Shown here one piece after another: positions 1 through 8,973 of a DNA stretch of 64,000 nt. Position 1 is the stretch's first letter; each line of letters opens with the position of its first letter. Location of the stretch: contig NZ_FOPY01000001.1 of assembly GCF_900113605.1 (NCBI RefSeq), forward strand, positions 131,669-195,668. The letters are read 5' to 3'. The DNA comes from Modicisalibacter xianhensis. Lineage in GTDB: Bacteria; Pseudomonadota; Gammaproteobacteria; Pseudomonadales; Halomonadaceae. The translations under genes were made by a program, and so were the position numbers. A model generated the notes under the pieces. The model saw only the letters and a list, made by a program, of their open reading frames with translations. It did no database searches and had not been told where the DNA came from.

Positions 1-1956
1 CAGGCAATCGCCGCTGACGGCGGCCAGTCATTGGTCGAGCCGGCCCTGCGCGAGCTGTTTTCACCGACCGGCCAACCCCAGCCGGTCACCGATCCCTTCG
101 GGTTGCTCGACCACTGGCTGACATTTCTGGATGCCGTTCTGGCGGAGAGCACCGTGCGGCCGCGCGATGGGCTACTGACGCTGCAGGACGATGAGCGTAC
201 CTATGCACTGCTGATCGGCCAACTGGCCCGCTCACCCTATGACCTGACGGCCCAGCAGGCACTGACGTCTACCATCGCCGAGTTCGAGCGCGAACATCCC
301 GAGGTTTCGCTGCTGCGCTCGGGGCTGGTCTTTCACGCTGCCACCGGGGCGCGCCAGGCGCGCCAGGAGATCACCACCATCGGCCTGGGGGCGCTGATCG
401 GCCTGGTGGCCGTGCTGTGCTTCGTATTCCGCTCGCCTCGCGTACTTGGCCATATGCTGCTGCCGCTGGTCGGCGGTGTGCTGTTCGCGCTGCCGATCAC
501 GCTGCTGCTGTTCGGCCGGCTACACCTGCTGACACTGGCCTTCGGCGCCAGCCTGATCGGTATTGCCATCGACTATGCCCTGCACGTGCAATGTCATCGC
601 GCCGTGCAGGGTACGGCTTTTCGCTTGCGTCCGCTGTTGCCGGGACTGACGTTGGGGCTGGTGTCCAGCCTACTCGCCTATCTTGCCCAGGCATTGACAC
701 CGATGCCGGGACTGCGTCAGATGGCCGTATTTGCCGCTCTCGGCCTGCTGGGTGCGTGGCTGACCGTGGTGCTCTGGCTGCCACGCCTGACCTCGCCCGC
801 TCACCCATTCACGGATCGCCTGTCCCGGCGCCTGTGGCAGCTCACCATGCCGCGCCGGCGGCTGCCTCCCCGTCTGGCTACGCTCTTCGCCATTCTACTT
901 GTCAGTCTGGTCGCCTGGCAGCTCGAGGCCGACGATAGCCTGCGCCTGCTCAATCCCTCGCCGGCATCGCTGCTCGAGCAGGAGCAGCAAGTGCAACGCC
1001 TGATGGGCAGCAATACCGGCAATCGCTACTATCTAGTCACGGCTCCCAGCGAGGCCGAGGTACTGTCCCGCCTGGTAGCGCTCGGTGCCACCCTGAGTCG
1101 TTGGCAGCAGGACGGGGTCAGCCTGCGCTACACCAACCTGGCCGATAGCGTGCCGCCGCCTGAGGTGCAGCAGGCCAACCTGGCCCGGGTACGCCAGCTC
1201 TACGGCGAGCCGTTGACCACATTGCTCGAACGCGCCGGGCTGCCTACCCGACTGGCCGAGCAGGCCCGCCAGACGCTACACGACGCCCCTGTACTCGACG
1301 TATCATCCTGGCTGGCAACATCGGCTGGCCAAGGCCAGGCCCGCCTGTGGCTCGGCGCTACCGACACACGTGACGCCAGCGAAAAGGAGCCCCGTTTTGC
1401 CGCCATGCTGCCGCTCACCGATGTGGATGCTTCCCTAGTGCCACGTCTCGAACGACTGGCGCAAACCCGCGAGGGCGTGAGCTACGTCGATCGCGTCGAG
1501 CGGCTTTCCGGCCTGCTGGGTCAGCTACGCCAGCACATCGCCTGGTGGGTAGCCGCCGCGGTAGCCGGGCTGGCCCTGCTGCTGGCCTGGCGTTATCGTC
1601 GCTGGACATGGCGAGTGCTGGCACCGCCGCTTGGCGCCATTCTCGGTGTGCTCGGCATCCTTGCCGTGGCCGGCATTCCACTTAACGTCTTCAGCCAATT
1701 GGGGCTGCTGCTGGTGCTCGGGATCGGGCTCGATGCGGGGATCTTCAGTGTCGAACATGCCAGGCGCGCCGAGACCTGGCTGGCCATCAGCCTGTCGACA
1801 CTGACCAGCCTGCTGGCCTTTGGGCTACTGGCCTTCAGCGCCACGCCTGCCCTGCATTACCTGGGGCTATCCTGCCTGATCGGCCTGGCCCTGGTATGGT
1901 TGCTGGTGCCGTGGGTGAGGCCCCCTGATGGGGCCAACGTCAAGGAGCCAAGATGA
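1..1956 (+). CDS. MMPL/RND-superfamily exporter of the aryl-polyene cluster (5' end outside window)
   Basis: The reading frame is open from base 1, so the N-terminus lies outside the window; about 651 residues are visible. The protein has two clusters of hydrophobic helices (about residues 125-265 and 510-640 of the visible part) separated by a soluble domain, the MMPL/RND arrangement. Helix motifs with buried acidic residues such as GIAIDYALH and GIGLDAGIF fit proton-coupled RND-like exporters. In APE clusters this inner-membrane protein is thought to help move the polyene lipid towards the outer membrane. Its stop overlaps the next start as ATGA, so it is translationally coupled to the flavoprotein gene. 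The substrate is inferred from context only. Confidence 0.85.
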   Translation, partial: QAIAADGGQSLVEPALRELFSPTGQPQPVTDPFGLLDHWLTFLDAVLAESTVRPRDGLLTLQDDERTYALLIGQLARSPYDLTAQQALTSTIAEFEREHPEVSLLRSGLVFHAATGARQARQEITTIGLGALIGLVAVLCFVFRSPRVLGHMLLPLVGGVLFALPITLLLFGRLHLLTLAFGASLIGIAIDYALHVQCHRAVQGTAFRLRPLLPGLTLGLVSSLLAYLAQALTPMPGLRQMAVFAALGLLGAWLTVVLWLPRLTSPAHPFTDRLSRRLWQLTMPRRRLPPRLATLFAILLVSLVAWQLEADDSLRLLNPSPASLLEQEQQVQRLMGSNTGNRYYLVTAPSEAEVLSRLVALGATLSRWQQDGVSLRYTNLADSVPPPEVQQANLARVRQLYGEPLTTLLERAGLPTRLAEQARQTLHDAPVLDVSSWLATSAGQGQARLWLGATDTRDASEKEPRFAAMLPLTDVDASLVPRLERLAQTREGVSYVDRVERLSGLLGQLRQHIAWWVAAAVAGLALLLAWRYRRWTWRVLAPPLGAILGVLGILAVAGIPLNVFSQLGLLLVLGIGLDAGIFSVEHARRAETWLAISLSTLTSLLAFGLLAFSATPALHYLGLSCLIGLALVWLLVPWVRPPDGANVKEPR

Positions 1957-3218
1957 CACATGACATTGGTGTCGATACCGACGTGGCGATCATCGGCGCC
2001 GGCCCGGCCGGGGCGGCAGCCGCTGCCCTGCTGGTGCGTAGCGGCCTGAGCGTGCACGTGCTCGAGCGCAGTCGCTTCCCGCGCTTCTCGATCGGTGAAA
2101 GCTTGCTGCCCCAGTGCATGCAAACCCTCGACGAGGCAGGCCTGCTGTCGGCCGTCGAGGCCGGGGGTTTCCAGCCCAAGAACGGCGCTGTATTCACCCA
2201 CCGCGCTCATGAGGCAGTCATCGATTTTCGCGACAAGTTCAGTGACGGGTGGGGAACGACCTATCAGGTCGAGCGCGCCGATTTCGATCAGCGCCTGATC
2301 GAAGCGGCCGCCGCCCAGGGCGCCCGGGTCGACTTCGGCGTCACCGTTACCGGATTTCGCCCCGATGCGCAGCACCCCTGCCTGACATACTTCGACGAGA
2401 GCGGACACGAAGCGACGCTGGCGGCGCGTTTCGTACTCGATGCCAGCGGCTATGGCCGCGTTCTGGCCCGCCTGCTCGGGCTCGGTCGCGATCCACGTCT
2501 CGAGCCGCGCATGGCCTTGTTCACCCATGTCGAGGACCACATTCAAGAACCGAATTTCGACCGCGACAAGATCCTTATCGGCGTTCACCCCGAGGACGCC
2601 TCGCTGTGGTACTGGTTGATCCCTTTTTCACACGGCCGGGCCTCGGTGGGGGTGGTCGGCGATGTCGATACCTTGTCCGCCCAGGGCGGCGACGCCGAAC
2701 AGCGCTGGCAACGGCTGATCGAGGCCGAACCCCGCTTTCGCGAACTGCTTCGTGATGCTCGCCCGCTACGCCCGGTGGCCTCGCTTCAGGGCTATTCTGC
2801 TGACGTGACTCGCCTCCACGGACCAGGCTACGCCCTGCTCGGCAACGCCGGGGAGTTTCTTGATCCGGTATTTTCATCCGGCGTCACCATCGCGCTACGT
2901 TCGGCCCAACAGGCGTCGCCCCTGGTCGTGCGCCAGCTCCGCGGCGATAGCGTCGATTGGCAATGCGAATTCGAGCGTCCGCTGCGCCAAGGGATCGACA
3001 CGTTTCGTGCCTTCGTGGATGCCTGGTACGACGGCCGCCTGCCATCGATCATCTTTCACGACGCCCACCCCGCCACGATCAAGCGCATGATCAGCTCGGT
3101 GCTGGCAGGCTATGCCTGGGACACAAGCAATCCCTTCGTCAGCGCCGCCCGACGGCGCCTGACCACCCTGGCCGAGCTGTGCGGCCACGCTCCCGTAGCG
3201 TCAGGAGACAGCCCATGA
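1953..3218 (+). CDS. FAD-dependent oxidoreductase, tryptophan-halogenase-like fold
   Basis: A 421-residue flavoprotein. The N-terminus carries a dinucleotide-binding motif GAGPAGAAAA (about residues 16-25), followed by GESLLP (about residues 48-53), typical of the flavin-dependent halogenase/geranylgeranyl-reductase superfamily. A further FAD-contact region is near residues 295-315 (GNAGEFLDPVFSSG). Such oxidoreductases occur in some flexirubin and APE clusters, where they could modify the aryl head group or polyene; a halogenase role is not shown, and I do not see the WxWxIP motif of tryptophan halogenases. ATGA overlaps at both ends place it within one operon. Confidence 0.85.
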   Translation: MTHDIGVDTDVAIIGAGPAGAAAAALLVRSGLSVHVLERSRFPRFSIGESLLPQCMQTLDEAGLLSAVEAGGFQPKNGAVFTHRAHEAVIDFRDKFSDGWGTTYQVERADFDQRLIEAAAAQGARVDFGVTVTGFRPDAQHPCLTYFDESGHEATLAARFVLDASGYGRVLARLLGLGRDPRLEPRMALFTHVEDHIQEPNFDRDKILIGVHPEDASLWYWLIPFSHGRASVGVVGDVDTLSAQGGDAEQRWQRLIEAEPRFRELLRDARPLRPVASLQGYSADVTRLHGPGYALLGNAGEFLDPVFSSGVTIALRSAQQASPLVVRQLRGDSVDWQCEFERPLRQGIDTFRAFVDAWYDGRLPSIIFHDAHPATIKRMISSVLAGYAWDTSNPFVSAARRRLTTLAELCGHAPVASGDSP

Positions 3219-3808
3219 GCCGACGGCGAATCGTTTCATTGCTCCTGGGGTCCCTGGGCCTGGCAATGCTGGGCCTGGCCGGTTGTTCGCTCACGCCTCC
3301 GGTAGCGCCAACCCCCTCGTTCGACAGCGTGGCGACGGCCGACACCTTCAAGCGCCGCCTGACCTTCATGCCCGACGACGCAAGCCAACCCTCCCAGACG
3401 TTGATCGGGCTGATCCGCATCGCCGATCATGAGCTGCGCGCCGTGCTGCTGACACCGTACGGCCAGCGCCTGGTCACGCTGGTGAACGACGCCGAGGGCA
3501 GCCGCTATCTTGCCGGCGATGTGCCCCAGGCGACCCTCGAGGAAAGGTTGCCCGTACCTGCCGACTGGCTGGCCTCGCGCCTGCAATGGAGCCTGTGGCC
3601 GGTTGCCGCGCTGCGCGATGCCTTCGCCGGCAGCGCCTGGTCGATTGCCGTCGAGGGTGAGTCCCGGATCATCCGTCATCATGGTAAGGTCATGGCCCGA
3701 ATCACGCCGGCCTCGGCAAGTGCCGACACTCGACAGGACGTCCTGCTCGACGACCGCCAGGGCCGCTATCGTCTACACATCACCCCGCTCGAGGAAGCCA
3801 CGTCATGA
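3215..3808 (+). CDS. DUF3261-family lipoprotein of the aryl-polyene cluster
   Basis: The start at 3215 was chosen because it overlaps the upstream stop (ATGA) and gives a proper lipoprotein signal: basic MSRRR, hydrophobic stretch, then lipobox LAGC with Cys near residue 25. The mature part of about 170 residues has the composition of DUF3261 proteins, small lipoproteins that recur in APE clusters beside the MMPL exporter and are presumed to assist envelope transport of the pigment. No catalytic motif is visible. An in-frame extension to 2957 overlaps the flavoprotein gene and is rejected. Confidence 0.8.
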   Translation: MSRRRIVSLLLGSLGLAMLGLAGCSLTPPVAPTPSFDSVATADTFKRRLTFMPDDASQPSQTLIGLIRIADHELRAVLLTPYGQRLVTLVNDAEGSRYLAGDVPQATLEERLPVPADWLASRLQWSLWPVAALRDAFAGSAWSIAVEGESRIIRHHGKVMARITPASASADTRQDVLLDDRQGRYRLHITPLEEATS

Positions 3809-4989
3809 GCGAGCGCCACGACCGCCAGCCCTGCCACCTGTCGCCTCCCGGCGTGGTCTGCAGCCTGGGCGATACGCATGAGGCCATTGCCGAGGCGCTG
3901 TTCGAAGGCCGCCGTGGACTGAACGTGAGCGATGCCTACACCCCCGGGCGACACCTGCCGTTGGGCAGTGTCATCGGCGATCTGCCCGACGACCGTGACT
4001 GGCCGATCCATCAGCGCAGCCGCAACAATCGTCTGCTGGCAGCGGCCCTGGCGCGCCTGGGCGATACCCTCGACATGACCCTGACGCAGTATCCACGAGC
4101 GCGCATCGGGGTGGTCATCGGCACCAGCACCTCGGGCATCGGCGAGACCGAAGTCGCCCTGGCGCAGGCCGGGCGCGACGCCCCGTTGCCCGGAGCGTTT
4201 CGCTATGCCCATCAGGAACTCGGCGACCCGGCGCGCTTCGTGGCCGAGCGGCTCGGGCTGGAGGGTCCCGCCTATGCGCTTTCCACAGCCTGCAGTTCGA
4301 GTGCCCGTGCGCTAGGCAGTGCGCGCCGCCTGCTGCTGTCCGGCGAATGCGATGCAGTAATTGCCGGTGGCGCCGATACGCTCTGCAGGCTCACGGTCAA
4401 CGGCTTCGCCAGCCTCGAAGCGGTCAGCGACCGGCCCAGCCTTCCGTTCTCGGCCAACCGTGACGGTATCAATCTCGGCGAGGCAGCCGCCCTGTTCGTG
4501 CTGACTCGCGAGGCTGGCGGCATCCAGCTCGAAGGCGTCGGCGAAAGTTCGGATGCTTACCATGTTTCCGCACCGCGCCCCGATGGCAGCGGCGCCTTGG
4601 CTGCAATGCAGGCGGCCTTGCGCCAGGCCGGACGCTCGCCAGACCAGGTGGACTACTTGAACCTGCATGGCACCGGCACACCCCATAACGACAGCATGGA
4701 GGCCAAGGCCGTCCATGCGCTGTTCAGCTCTCCGCCGCCCTGTAGCTCGACCAAGGCATTGACTGGCCATACCCTGGGAGCGGCCGGTGCCTTGGAAGCC
4801 GCCTTCTGCTGGCTGGCCCTGCATCATGGGCGATTGCCCCTGCACGTCTATGACGGCCACTACGATCCCGAATTGCCGCCCCTGCCGCTAGCCGAGCGCA
4901 CCGTCCCCGGCGCCCCGCGCCTGGCCCTGAGCAACTCGTTCGCCTTTGGCGGCAACAATGCCGCGCTGCTGTTGGGACGTGCGCAATGA
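3805..4989 (+). CDS. apeO: Beta-ketoacyl-ACP synthase (ApeO-type ketosynthase)
   Basis: A 394-residue ketosynthase of the thiolase fold. The catalytic Cys lies in STACSSSARAL (about residue 157), the two active-site His in LHGTGTPHND (about residue 290) and TGHTLGAAG (about residue 323), and the C-terminal glycine-rich loop is SFAFGGNNA. All catalytic residues of a Claisen-condensing KS are therefore present. In the APE type II PKS this enzyme elongates the aryl starter on the acyl carrier protein. The ATGA overlaps with the lipoprotein gene and the dehydratase gene indicate one polycistron. The assignment to ApeO rather than another APE ketosynthase rests on gene order (KS-DH-KR). Confidence 0.85.
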   Translation: MSERHDRQPCHLSPPGVVCSLGDTHEAIAEALFEGRRGLNVSDAYTPGRHLPLGSVIGDLPDDRDWPIHQRSRNNRLLAAALARLGDTLDMTLTQYPRARIGVVIGTSTSGIGETEVALAQAGRDAPLPGAFRYAHQELGDPARFVAERLGLEGPAYALSTACSSSARALGSARRLLLSGECDAVIAGGADTLCRLTVNGFASLEAVSDRPSLPFSANRDGINLGEAAALFVLTREAGGIQLEGVGESSDAYHVSAPRPDGSGALAAMQAALRQAGRSPDQVDYLNLHGTGTPHNDSMEAKAVHALFSSPPPCSSTKALTGHTLGAAGALEAAFCWLALHHGRLPLHVYDGHYDPELPPLPLAERTVPGAPRLALSNSFAFGGNNAALLLGRAQ

Positions 4990-5468
4990 ACGGCTCCGCC
5001 CTGCCAACGCTGCCCTGTCCCATCACTCCTTTCGTGCCCCATGCGCAAGGCATGTGCCTGCTCGAGCGTATCGTCGAGGTCGATGAGACGCACCTGGCCG
5101 CCGAGGCGACCCCCGAGGCACAGGACCTGTTCTGTTGGGAGGCTGCCATTCCTGCCTGGGTGGGCCTGGAGTGGATGGCCCAGGCAGTGGCGGCCTGGGC
5201 CGGTTGGCAGGCCGCTGCACAGGGAAAGTCGCCCACTGTAGGATTTCTGGTAGGTACACGACGTTTCGAGACCGTGGCCGACGAGTTTCCGGTGGAAAGA
5301 ACATACCGGGTATCAGTCAGCCTCGACTTTCGAGCCGACAACGGGCTGGGCCAGTTCCGGGGGACCATCGAAGACGGCACGACACTTTTGGCCGAGGGCA
5401 GCCTGACGGTTTACGTGCCGGCCTCCCCGGCGCCTGGCGATCCTGTGATTTCACGAGCGACAACATGA
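4986..5468 (+). CDS. apeP: ApeP-family hotdog dehydratase
   Basis: A 160-residue protein with the size and pattern of ApeP-like 3-hydroxyacyl-ACP dehydratases: N-terminal FVPHAQGMCLLERI (the PH...M-LL motif of hotdog dehydratases) and a hotdog core helix around WVGLEWMAQAVAAWAG with the conserved E-x-x-A-Q. It would dehydrate the 3-hydroxyacyl intermediates to build the conjugated polyene. It sits between the ketosynthase and ketoreductase with ATGA overlaps on both sides, matching the KS-DH-KR order of characterised APE clusters. Confidence 0.85.
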   Translation: MNGSALPTLPCPITPFVPHAQGMCLLERIVEVDETHLAAEATPEAQDLFCWEAAIPAWVGLEWMAQAVAAWAGWQAAAQGKSPTVGFLVGTRRFETVADEFPVERTYRVSVSLDFRADNGLGQFRGTIEDGTTLLAEGSLTVYVPASPAPGDPVISRATT

Positions 5469-6190
5469 CCGACACCATTCTGATTACCGGCTCGAGCCGG
5501 GGCATCGGCCGCGCCATCGCCCTGCGCCTGGCACATGATGGATTCGACATCGTACTGCACTGCCGCCAGCGTCGCGGCGCGGCGGACGACGTAGCCGACG
5601 AGATTCGCCTCATGGGCCGCCAGGCACGCGTGCTATGCTTCGATGTGGCCGACCGCGACGCGGCGCGTGAGACGATCGAGTCGGATATCGAGGCCCATGG
5701 CGCCTACTACGGTGTCGTCTGCAACGCCGGCATCACTGCCGATGGCGCCTTTCCCGCCCTCTCCGACGAGGCCTGGGACAGCGTCATCCACACCAACCTC
5801 GACGGCTTCTACAATGTGGTGAAGCCGCTGGTCATGCCCATGATTCGCCGCCGCGCACCGGGGCGTATCGTGGTGATGTCCTCGGTATCGGGTCTGATGG
5901 GCAACCGCGGCCAGGTCAACTACAGCGCCGCCAAGGCTGGCCTGATCGGCGCCGTCAAGGCGCTCGCGGTGGAGCTGGCCAAGCGCCGCATCACGGTGAA
6001 CTGCGTGGCGCCGGGCATGATCGATACCGATATGAGCGATGAACGGGTCCGTGAGGAAGCGCTCAAGGTCATTCCCATGCAGCGCACCGGCACCAGCGAG
6101 GAGGTCGCCGGCACGGTCGGCTTCCTGTGCTCGCCGGATGCGTCTTACATTACCCGACAGGTGATCGCCGTGAATGGCGGGATGTGCTAA
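5465..6190 (+). CDS. apeQ: 3-oxoacyl-ACP reductase, FabG/ApeQ type (SDR family)
   Basis: A 241-residue short-chain dehydrogenase starting at the ATG that overlaps the dehydratase stop. The NADP-binding motif TGSSRGIGRAIA is at residues 8-19, NAG at about residue 89, and the catalytic Ser-Tyr-Lys triad appears as SSVSGL...YSAAKAGL (Tyr about residue 151, Lys about 155). The C-terminus SPDASYITRQVIAVNGGM is typical of FabG. It reduces beta-ketoacyl-ACP intermediates in aryl-polyene synthesis. No second ketosynthase (ApeR) follows, unlike many APE clusters. Confidence 0.9.
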   Translation: MTDTILITGSSRGIGRAIALRLAHDGFDIVLHCRQRRGAADDVADEIRLMGRQARVLCFDVADRDAARETIESDIEAHGAYYGVVCNAGITADGAFPALSDEAWDSVIHTNLDGFYNVVKPLVMPMIRRRAPGRIVVMSSVSGLMGNRGQVNYSAAKAGLIGAVKALAVELAKRRITVNCVAPGMIDTDMSDERVREEALKVIPMQRTGTSEEVAGTVGFLCSPDASYITRQVIAVNGGMC

Positions 6191-6264
6191 TCGACCAATG
6201 GCGCCTGCGAAGTGCTTATCGCCCCGGTAGAATGCTTCGATCCATGCAAGCTCAGGACTCCCTC

Positions 6265-6975
6265 ATGAACCGACTGACTTGCGGCCTGCTTCTCGCGATG
6301 ATGCCGCTCCTCGCCCAGGCCGCGACACCGGAAGAATGGCAAACCTGGCAGGCGGATACGCCGGCCTTCCAGAGCCGGGTCGAACAGAGCCGCTGGCTGC
6401 CCGAGGCAGAAACCCGCGTCCATGCCGATGGTGAACTGCTCTACACCCCGACACAATCGCTGGCCTGGCAATGGGTCACGCCGCAGCCCCGTATCGTCGC
6501 ACTGGACATGACGGGACAGTTCGTGGAGTTGACCCCCGATGTCCCCGAGCTTTCCGTGGTCCCTCTGAGCGAAACCGACGACGGCCTGCCCGAGGAACGC
6601 CAGGTTATCCGCCTGCTTTTCCAACTCCTGCAGGGCAACCTCTCTGCCCTTCGCGAGCGCTATCACCTGCTGCTGGACGGTGAGCGCGAAGACTGGCAAC
6701 TGATATTGCTGCCCCGGGACCGCAGCGAGGGCGCCCTCAAGAAGGTAGCCGTCGAGGGAGGTCGCTTCATCGAATCGCTGCAGTTCGTGTCGGCACAAGA
6801 CAATGAACTTTCGCTGACCCTGAGCGATCCCCAGCCACCGGTAGAGGCCCGGGGTGCCCAGTTGCTGGCGGAATCGCTGACCACAGACACCATCGACAGT
6901 ACCGACACTACCATGCAAGGTGACGATTCACCCGACCACAGCGCGTCCGCGGGTCCTGCCGCCTCGGATGACTAA
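6265..6975 (+). CDS. LolA-like periplasmic outer-membrane lipoprotein carrier family protein
   Basis: About 236 residues. The start at 6265 gives a clean signal peptide (MNRLTCGLLLAMM, cleavage after AQA); an ATG at 6244 would add seven residues. The mature region has LolA-like features: a tryptophan in a short strand (QWVTPQP), LLFQLLQGNLSALRERY, and a run of strands ending in KKVAVEGGRFIESLQ. LolA-like proteins are regular members of APE clusters, usually placed before the MMPL exporter. Here the gene follows ApeQ after a 74-bp gap and so may have its own promoter. The C-terminal 40 residues are acidic and Ser/Thr-rich, which is unusual for LolA. Confidence 0.6.
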   Translation: MNRLTCGLLLAMMPLLAQAATPEEWQTWQADTPAFQSRVEQSRWLPEAETRVHADGELLYTPTQSLAWQWVTPQPRIVALDMTGQFVELTPDVPELSVVPLSETDDGLPEERQVIRLLFQLLQGNLSALRERYHLLLDGEREDWQLILLPRDRSEGALKKVAVEGGRFIESLQFVSAQDNELSLTLSDPQPPVEARGAQLLAESLTTDTIDSTDTTMQGDDSPDHSASAGPAASDD

Positions 6976-7072
6976 TCGAAACCCGGGCTAAGCTTTCGGC
7001 GCAACGGGCCGATAATCGTTACAGCGCACTTTGTTTTTCCCTCACGTTGCCGTAACGAACCTGGAGAAGTCC

Positions 7073-7681
7073 GTGAGAATTGCGATTGTCATCGTCGTGC
7101 TGGCGACCCTGGCGCTGGGCGCGCTGGGTATTGCCCAAAGCGATCTTTCCTGGCCCCTGGCACCCGAGTCCCTGGTCTCGCTGGGGCTGTTTGGCCTGGC
7201 CCTGATCGCCGGCATGGGTGTACTGCTGTTGCTGGTCACGCTGGTGGCCCATCAGGGGCGCCAACAGCGCTCCCTGCTTGATAGTCTGGATGCTCAGCGC
7301 CGTCAGCAACGCAGCCTGGAAACCGCCCAACTGATGAGGCACTTCGTGCATCAGGCCGAAGCGCTACTCGAGAAGGACAGTCTCGATCCCAACAAGCGCA
7401 GCGTGCAGCGTTGCCTTGCCGTGGATGCCCTGCGCGGCAATACGGGACGCGGCGATCCCAATTATCACCGCCTGGGCCGACTGTTCGAATGGCTGGCGGA
7501 CGAGGCCGACGAGGCCAAGAGCGATGGCGCCCGTACTCGCTTGATAGACCCTGTACTCCGTCAATATGCGGAAATTGCCGAGCAACTGTGTCGCATCGGC
7601 GAAGCCGACGAGGAGCGGCTGGCGGCGTTCATGCGCTTCCAGCCGCAACCCCCCAAGGTCAGTGACACCGTGGCTCAGTAA
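7073..7681 (+). CDS. Hypothetical inner-membrane protein with cytoplasmic coiled coil
   Basis: Not assigned to a family. The GTG at 7073 is preferred over the upstream TTG (7031) because GGAG lies six bases before it and the protein then begins directly with a membrane helix. Two transmembrane segments are predicted (about residues 2-22 and 38-62), followed by a Gln/Arg-rich helical stretch ([16 protein letters not shown]) likely to form a coiled coil, and an alpha-helical soluble tail of about 110 residues. The end overlaps the convergent ridA gene by seven bases. Confidence 0.65.
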   Translation: MRIAIVIVVLATLALGALGIAQSDLSWPLAPESLVSLGLFGLALIAGMGVLLLLVTLVAHQGRQQRSLLDSLDAQRRQQRSLETAQLMRHFVHQAEALLEKDSLDPNKRSVQRCLAVDALRGNTGRGDPNYHRLGRLFEWLADEADEAKSDGARTRLIDPVLRQYAEIAEQLCRIGEADEERLAAFMRFQPQPPKVSDTVAQ

Positions 7682-8034
7682 CCTTCGACCACGGCCGTGA
7701 CGGTGATTTCCACCTTGAGTTCATCCGCCGGCATGGGCGCAGTCACGCAGGTCCGCGCCGGTGCATGCCCCTCGGGCACCCAGGCATCCCACACCTCGTT
7801 CATGGCCGCAAAGTCGCTGCCTTCCTTCAGGTAGATAGTCGCCGTCAGCAGACGATCACGGCCGGACCCGATCTCTTCGAGCAAGGCATCGACCCGTGCC
7901 AACATGCTGCGCGTCTGCTCCTGGATATCGCCATGCCGGGCTTCCGGTCCGGCCACCTGGCCGCACAGGTAGGCGACGCCATTGTGGATGACGGCACGGC
8001 TCATGCGGGCCTTGGTATCGTGACGCTGGATCAT
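7675..8034 (-). CDS. RidA/YjgF/YER057c/UK114 family enamine-imine deaminase
   Basis: A 119-residue protein matching the RidA family in size and in the signature near the C-terminus ([19 protein letters not shown]), including the Arg that binds the substrate carboxylate in active RidA proteins. Members hydrolyse reactive 2-aminoacrylate and related imines. A GAGG ribosome site precedes the ATG. It lies downstream of the universal stress gene on the same strand (24 bp gap), so co-transcription is likely. It may belong to a Rid subgroup rather than archetypal RidA, so no symbol is assigned. Confidence 0.85.
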   Translation of the reverse strand: MIQRHDTKARMSRAVIHNGVAYLCGQVAGPEARHGDIQEQTRSMLARVDALLEEIGSGRDRLLTATIYLKEGSDFAAMNEVWDAWVPEGHAPARTCVTAPMPADELKVEITVTAVVEGY

Positions 8035-8058
8035 CTCTGGTTCCTCGAATAAGGTGGA

Positions 8059-8913
8059 TTAGCGCAGCAACAGTAACGGAGTCTCTGCGCTGCGCAGCAT
8101 GTCGGTCGTGGTGCTGCCGACCAGCAGGTGGCGAATGCGCGAGTGGCCATAGGCCCCCATCACCAGCAGGTCGATGTCATGTTCGCGCTGATAGTCGTGC
8201 AGGGTAGACTCGACCTCACCGGCACGTATCTCGCCATGCGCATCGACCCCGGCAGTTTCGAGCGTGCGCACCGCCCAGTCCAGTTGCGCCTGGACATCGG
8301 CTATCTCGGCCCCCACCGTTACCACATGACAGGTCAGCCCCTTCAGGAGCGGGCTGGCTGCCAGTGTCTCGATGCCCTTGCAGGTGGTCTTGCTGCCATC
8401 GAAGGCGATCATGACCCGCTCGGGGGTCTTGAAGCCCTCGGGCACCATGAGGATCGGCCGGTGCAGGGCGCGAACCACGCGCTCCAGATTGGATCCCAGG
8501 TGCTCGCTAGCCTTGTGTGCCGCCTCGCCGCGCTTGCCGAGCACCAGCAGACGAATCTCCCCTTCCAGGTCGGCCAAGGTTTCGACCAGTTCACCGTTGC
8601 GCTGGCGCGCCCTGGGCGACTCGGCCCCCTGCGCGATGGCACGGTCGCGCGCGGCCTCGAGCATCAAGCGGCCCTGCTCCTGGGCCAGGCGTGCACGCTT
8701 CTCATCCAGCGAGGCGAGCTCTTCAAGCAGGTGCTCGCGACTGCCCAGGCCGATGCTGCCCGACAGATCGCCCTCGTCGGGTGGTGGATGATTGTCCAAT
8801 ACATGCAGGAATGTCAGCGGCGCCTCGAGTCGCTGGCTCGCCCAGGTCCCATAGTCGCAGACGGCAGAGGCATAACCGGAACCGTCGATGCAGGCCGTTA
8901 CGTGTTCGCTCAT
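8059..8913 (-). CDS. Universal stress protein with tandem Usp domains
   Basis: A 284-residue protein made of two UspA-like domains (about 1-145 and 150-284). The second domain ends in the ATP-binding signature G-x2-G-x9-G-S/T (GAYGHSRIRHLLVGSTT). The first lacks the full signature (LGKRGEAAHKASEHLGSN), suggesting only one nucleotide site. AAGGA precedes the ATG. The gene sits 60 bp downstream of the SulP transporter on the same strand; Usp genes next to SulP transporters are common, and the pair is probably one operon in which Usp may modulate the transporter (inference). Confidence 0.9.
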   Translation of the reverse strand: MSEHVTACIDGSGYASAVCDYGTWASQRLEAPLTFLHVLDNHPPPDEGDLSGSIGLGSREHLLEELASLDEKRARLAQEQGRLMLEAARDRAIAQGAESPRARQRNGELVETLADLEGEIRLLVLGKRGEAAHKASEHLGSNLERVVRALHRPILMVPEGFKTPERVMIAFDGSKTTCKGIETLAASPLLKGLTCHVVTVGAEIADVQAQLDWAVRTLETAGVDAHGEIRAGEVESTLHDYQREHDIDLLVMGAYGHSRIRHLLVGSTTTDMLRSAETPLLLLR

Positions 8914-8973
8914 CGTGCTCGTTCCTTCTTGTCGTCTTGAGTCATTCTAGGATGCCTACGCATGTCGAAGTAC

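Noticed and set aside
8128-8940. 270-codon open frame antisense to the universal stress protein
   Set aside because: The Usp gene has clear ATP-binding motifs and a ribosome site; the opposite frame is a shadow.
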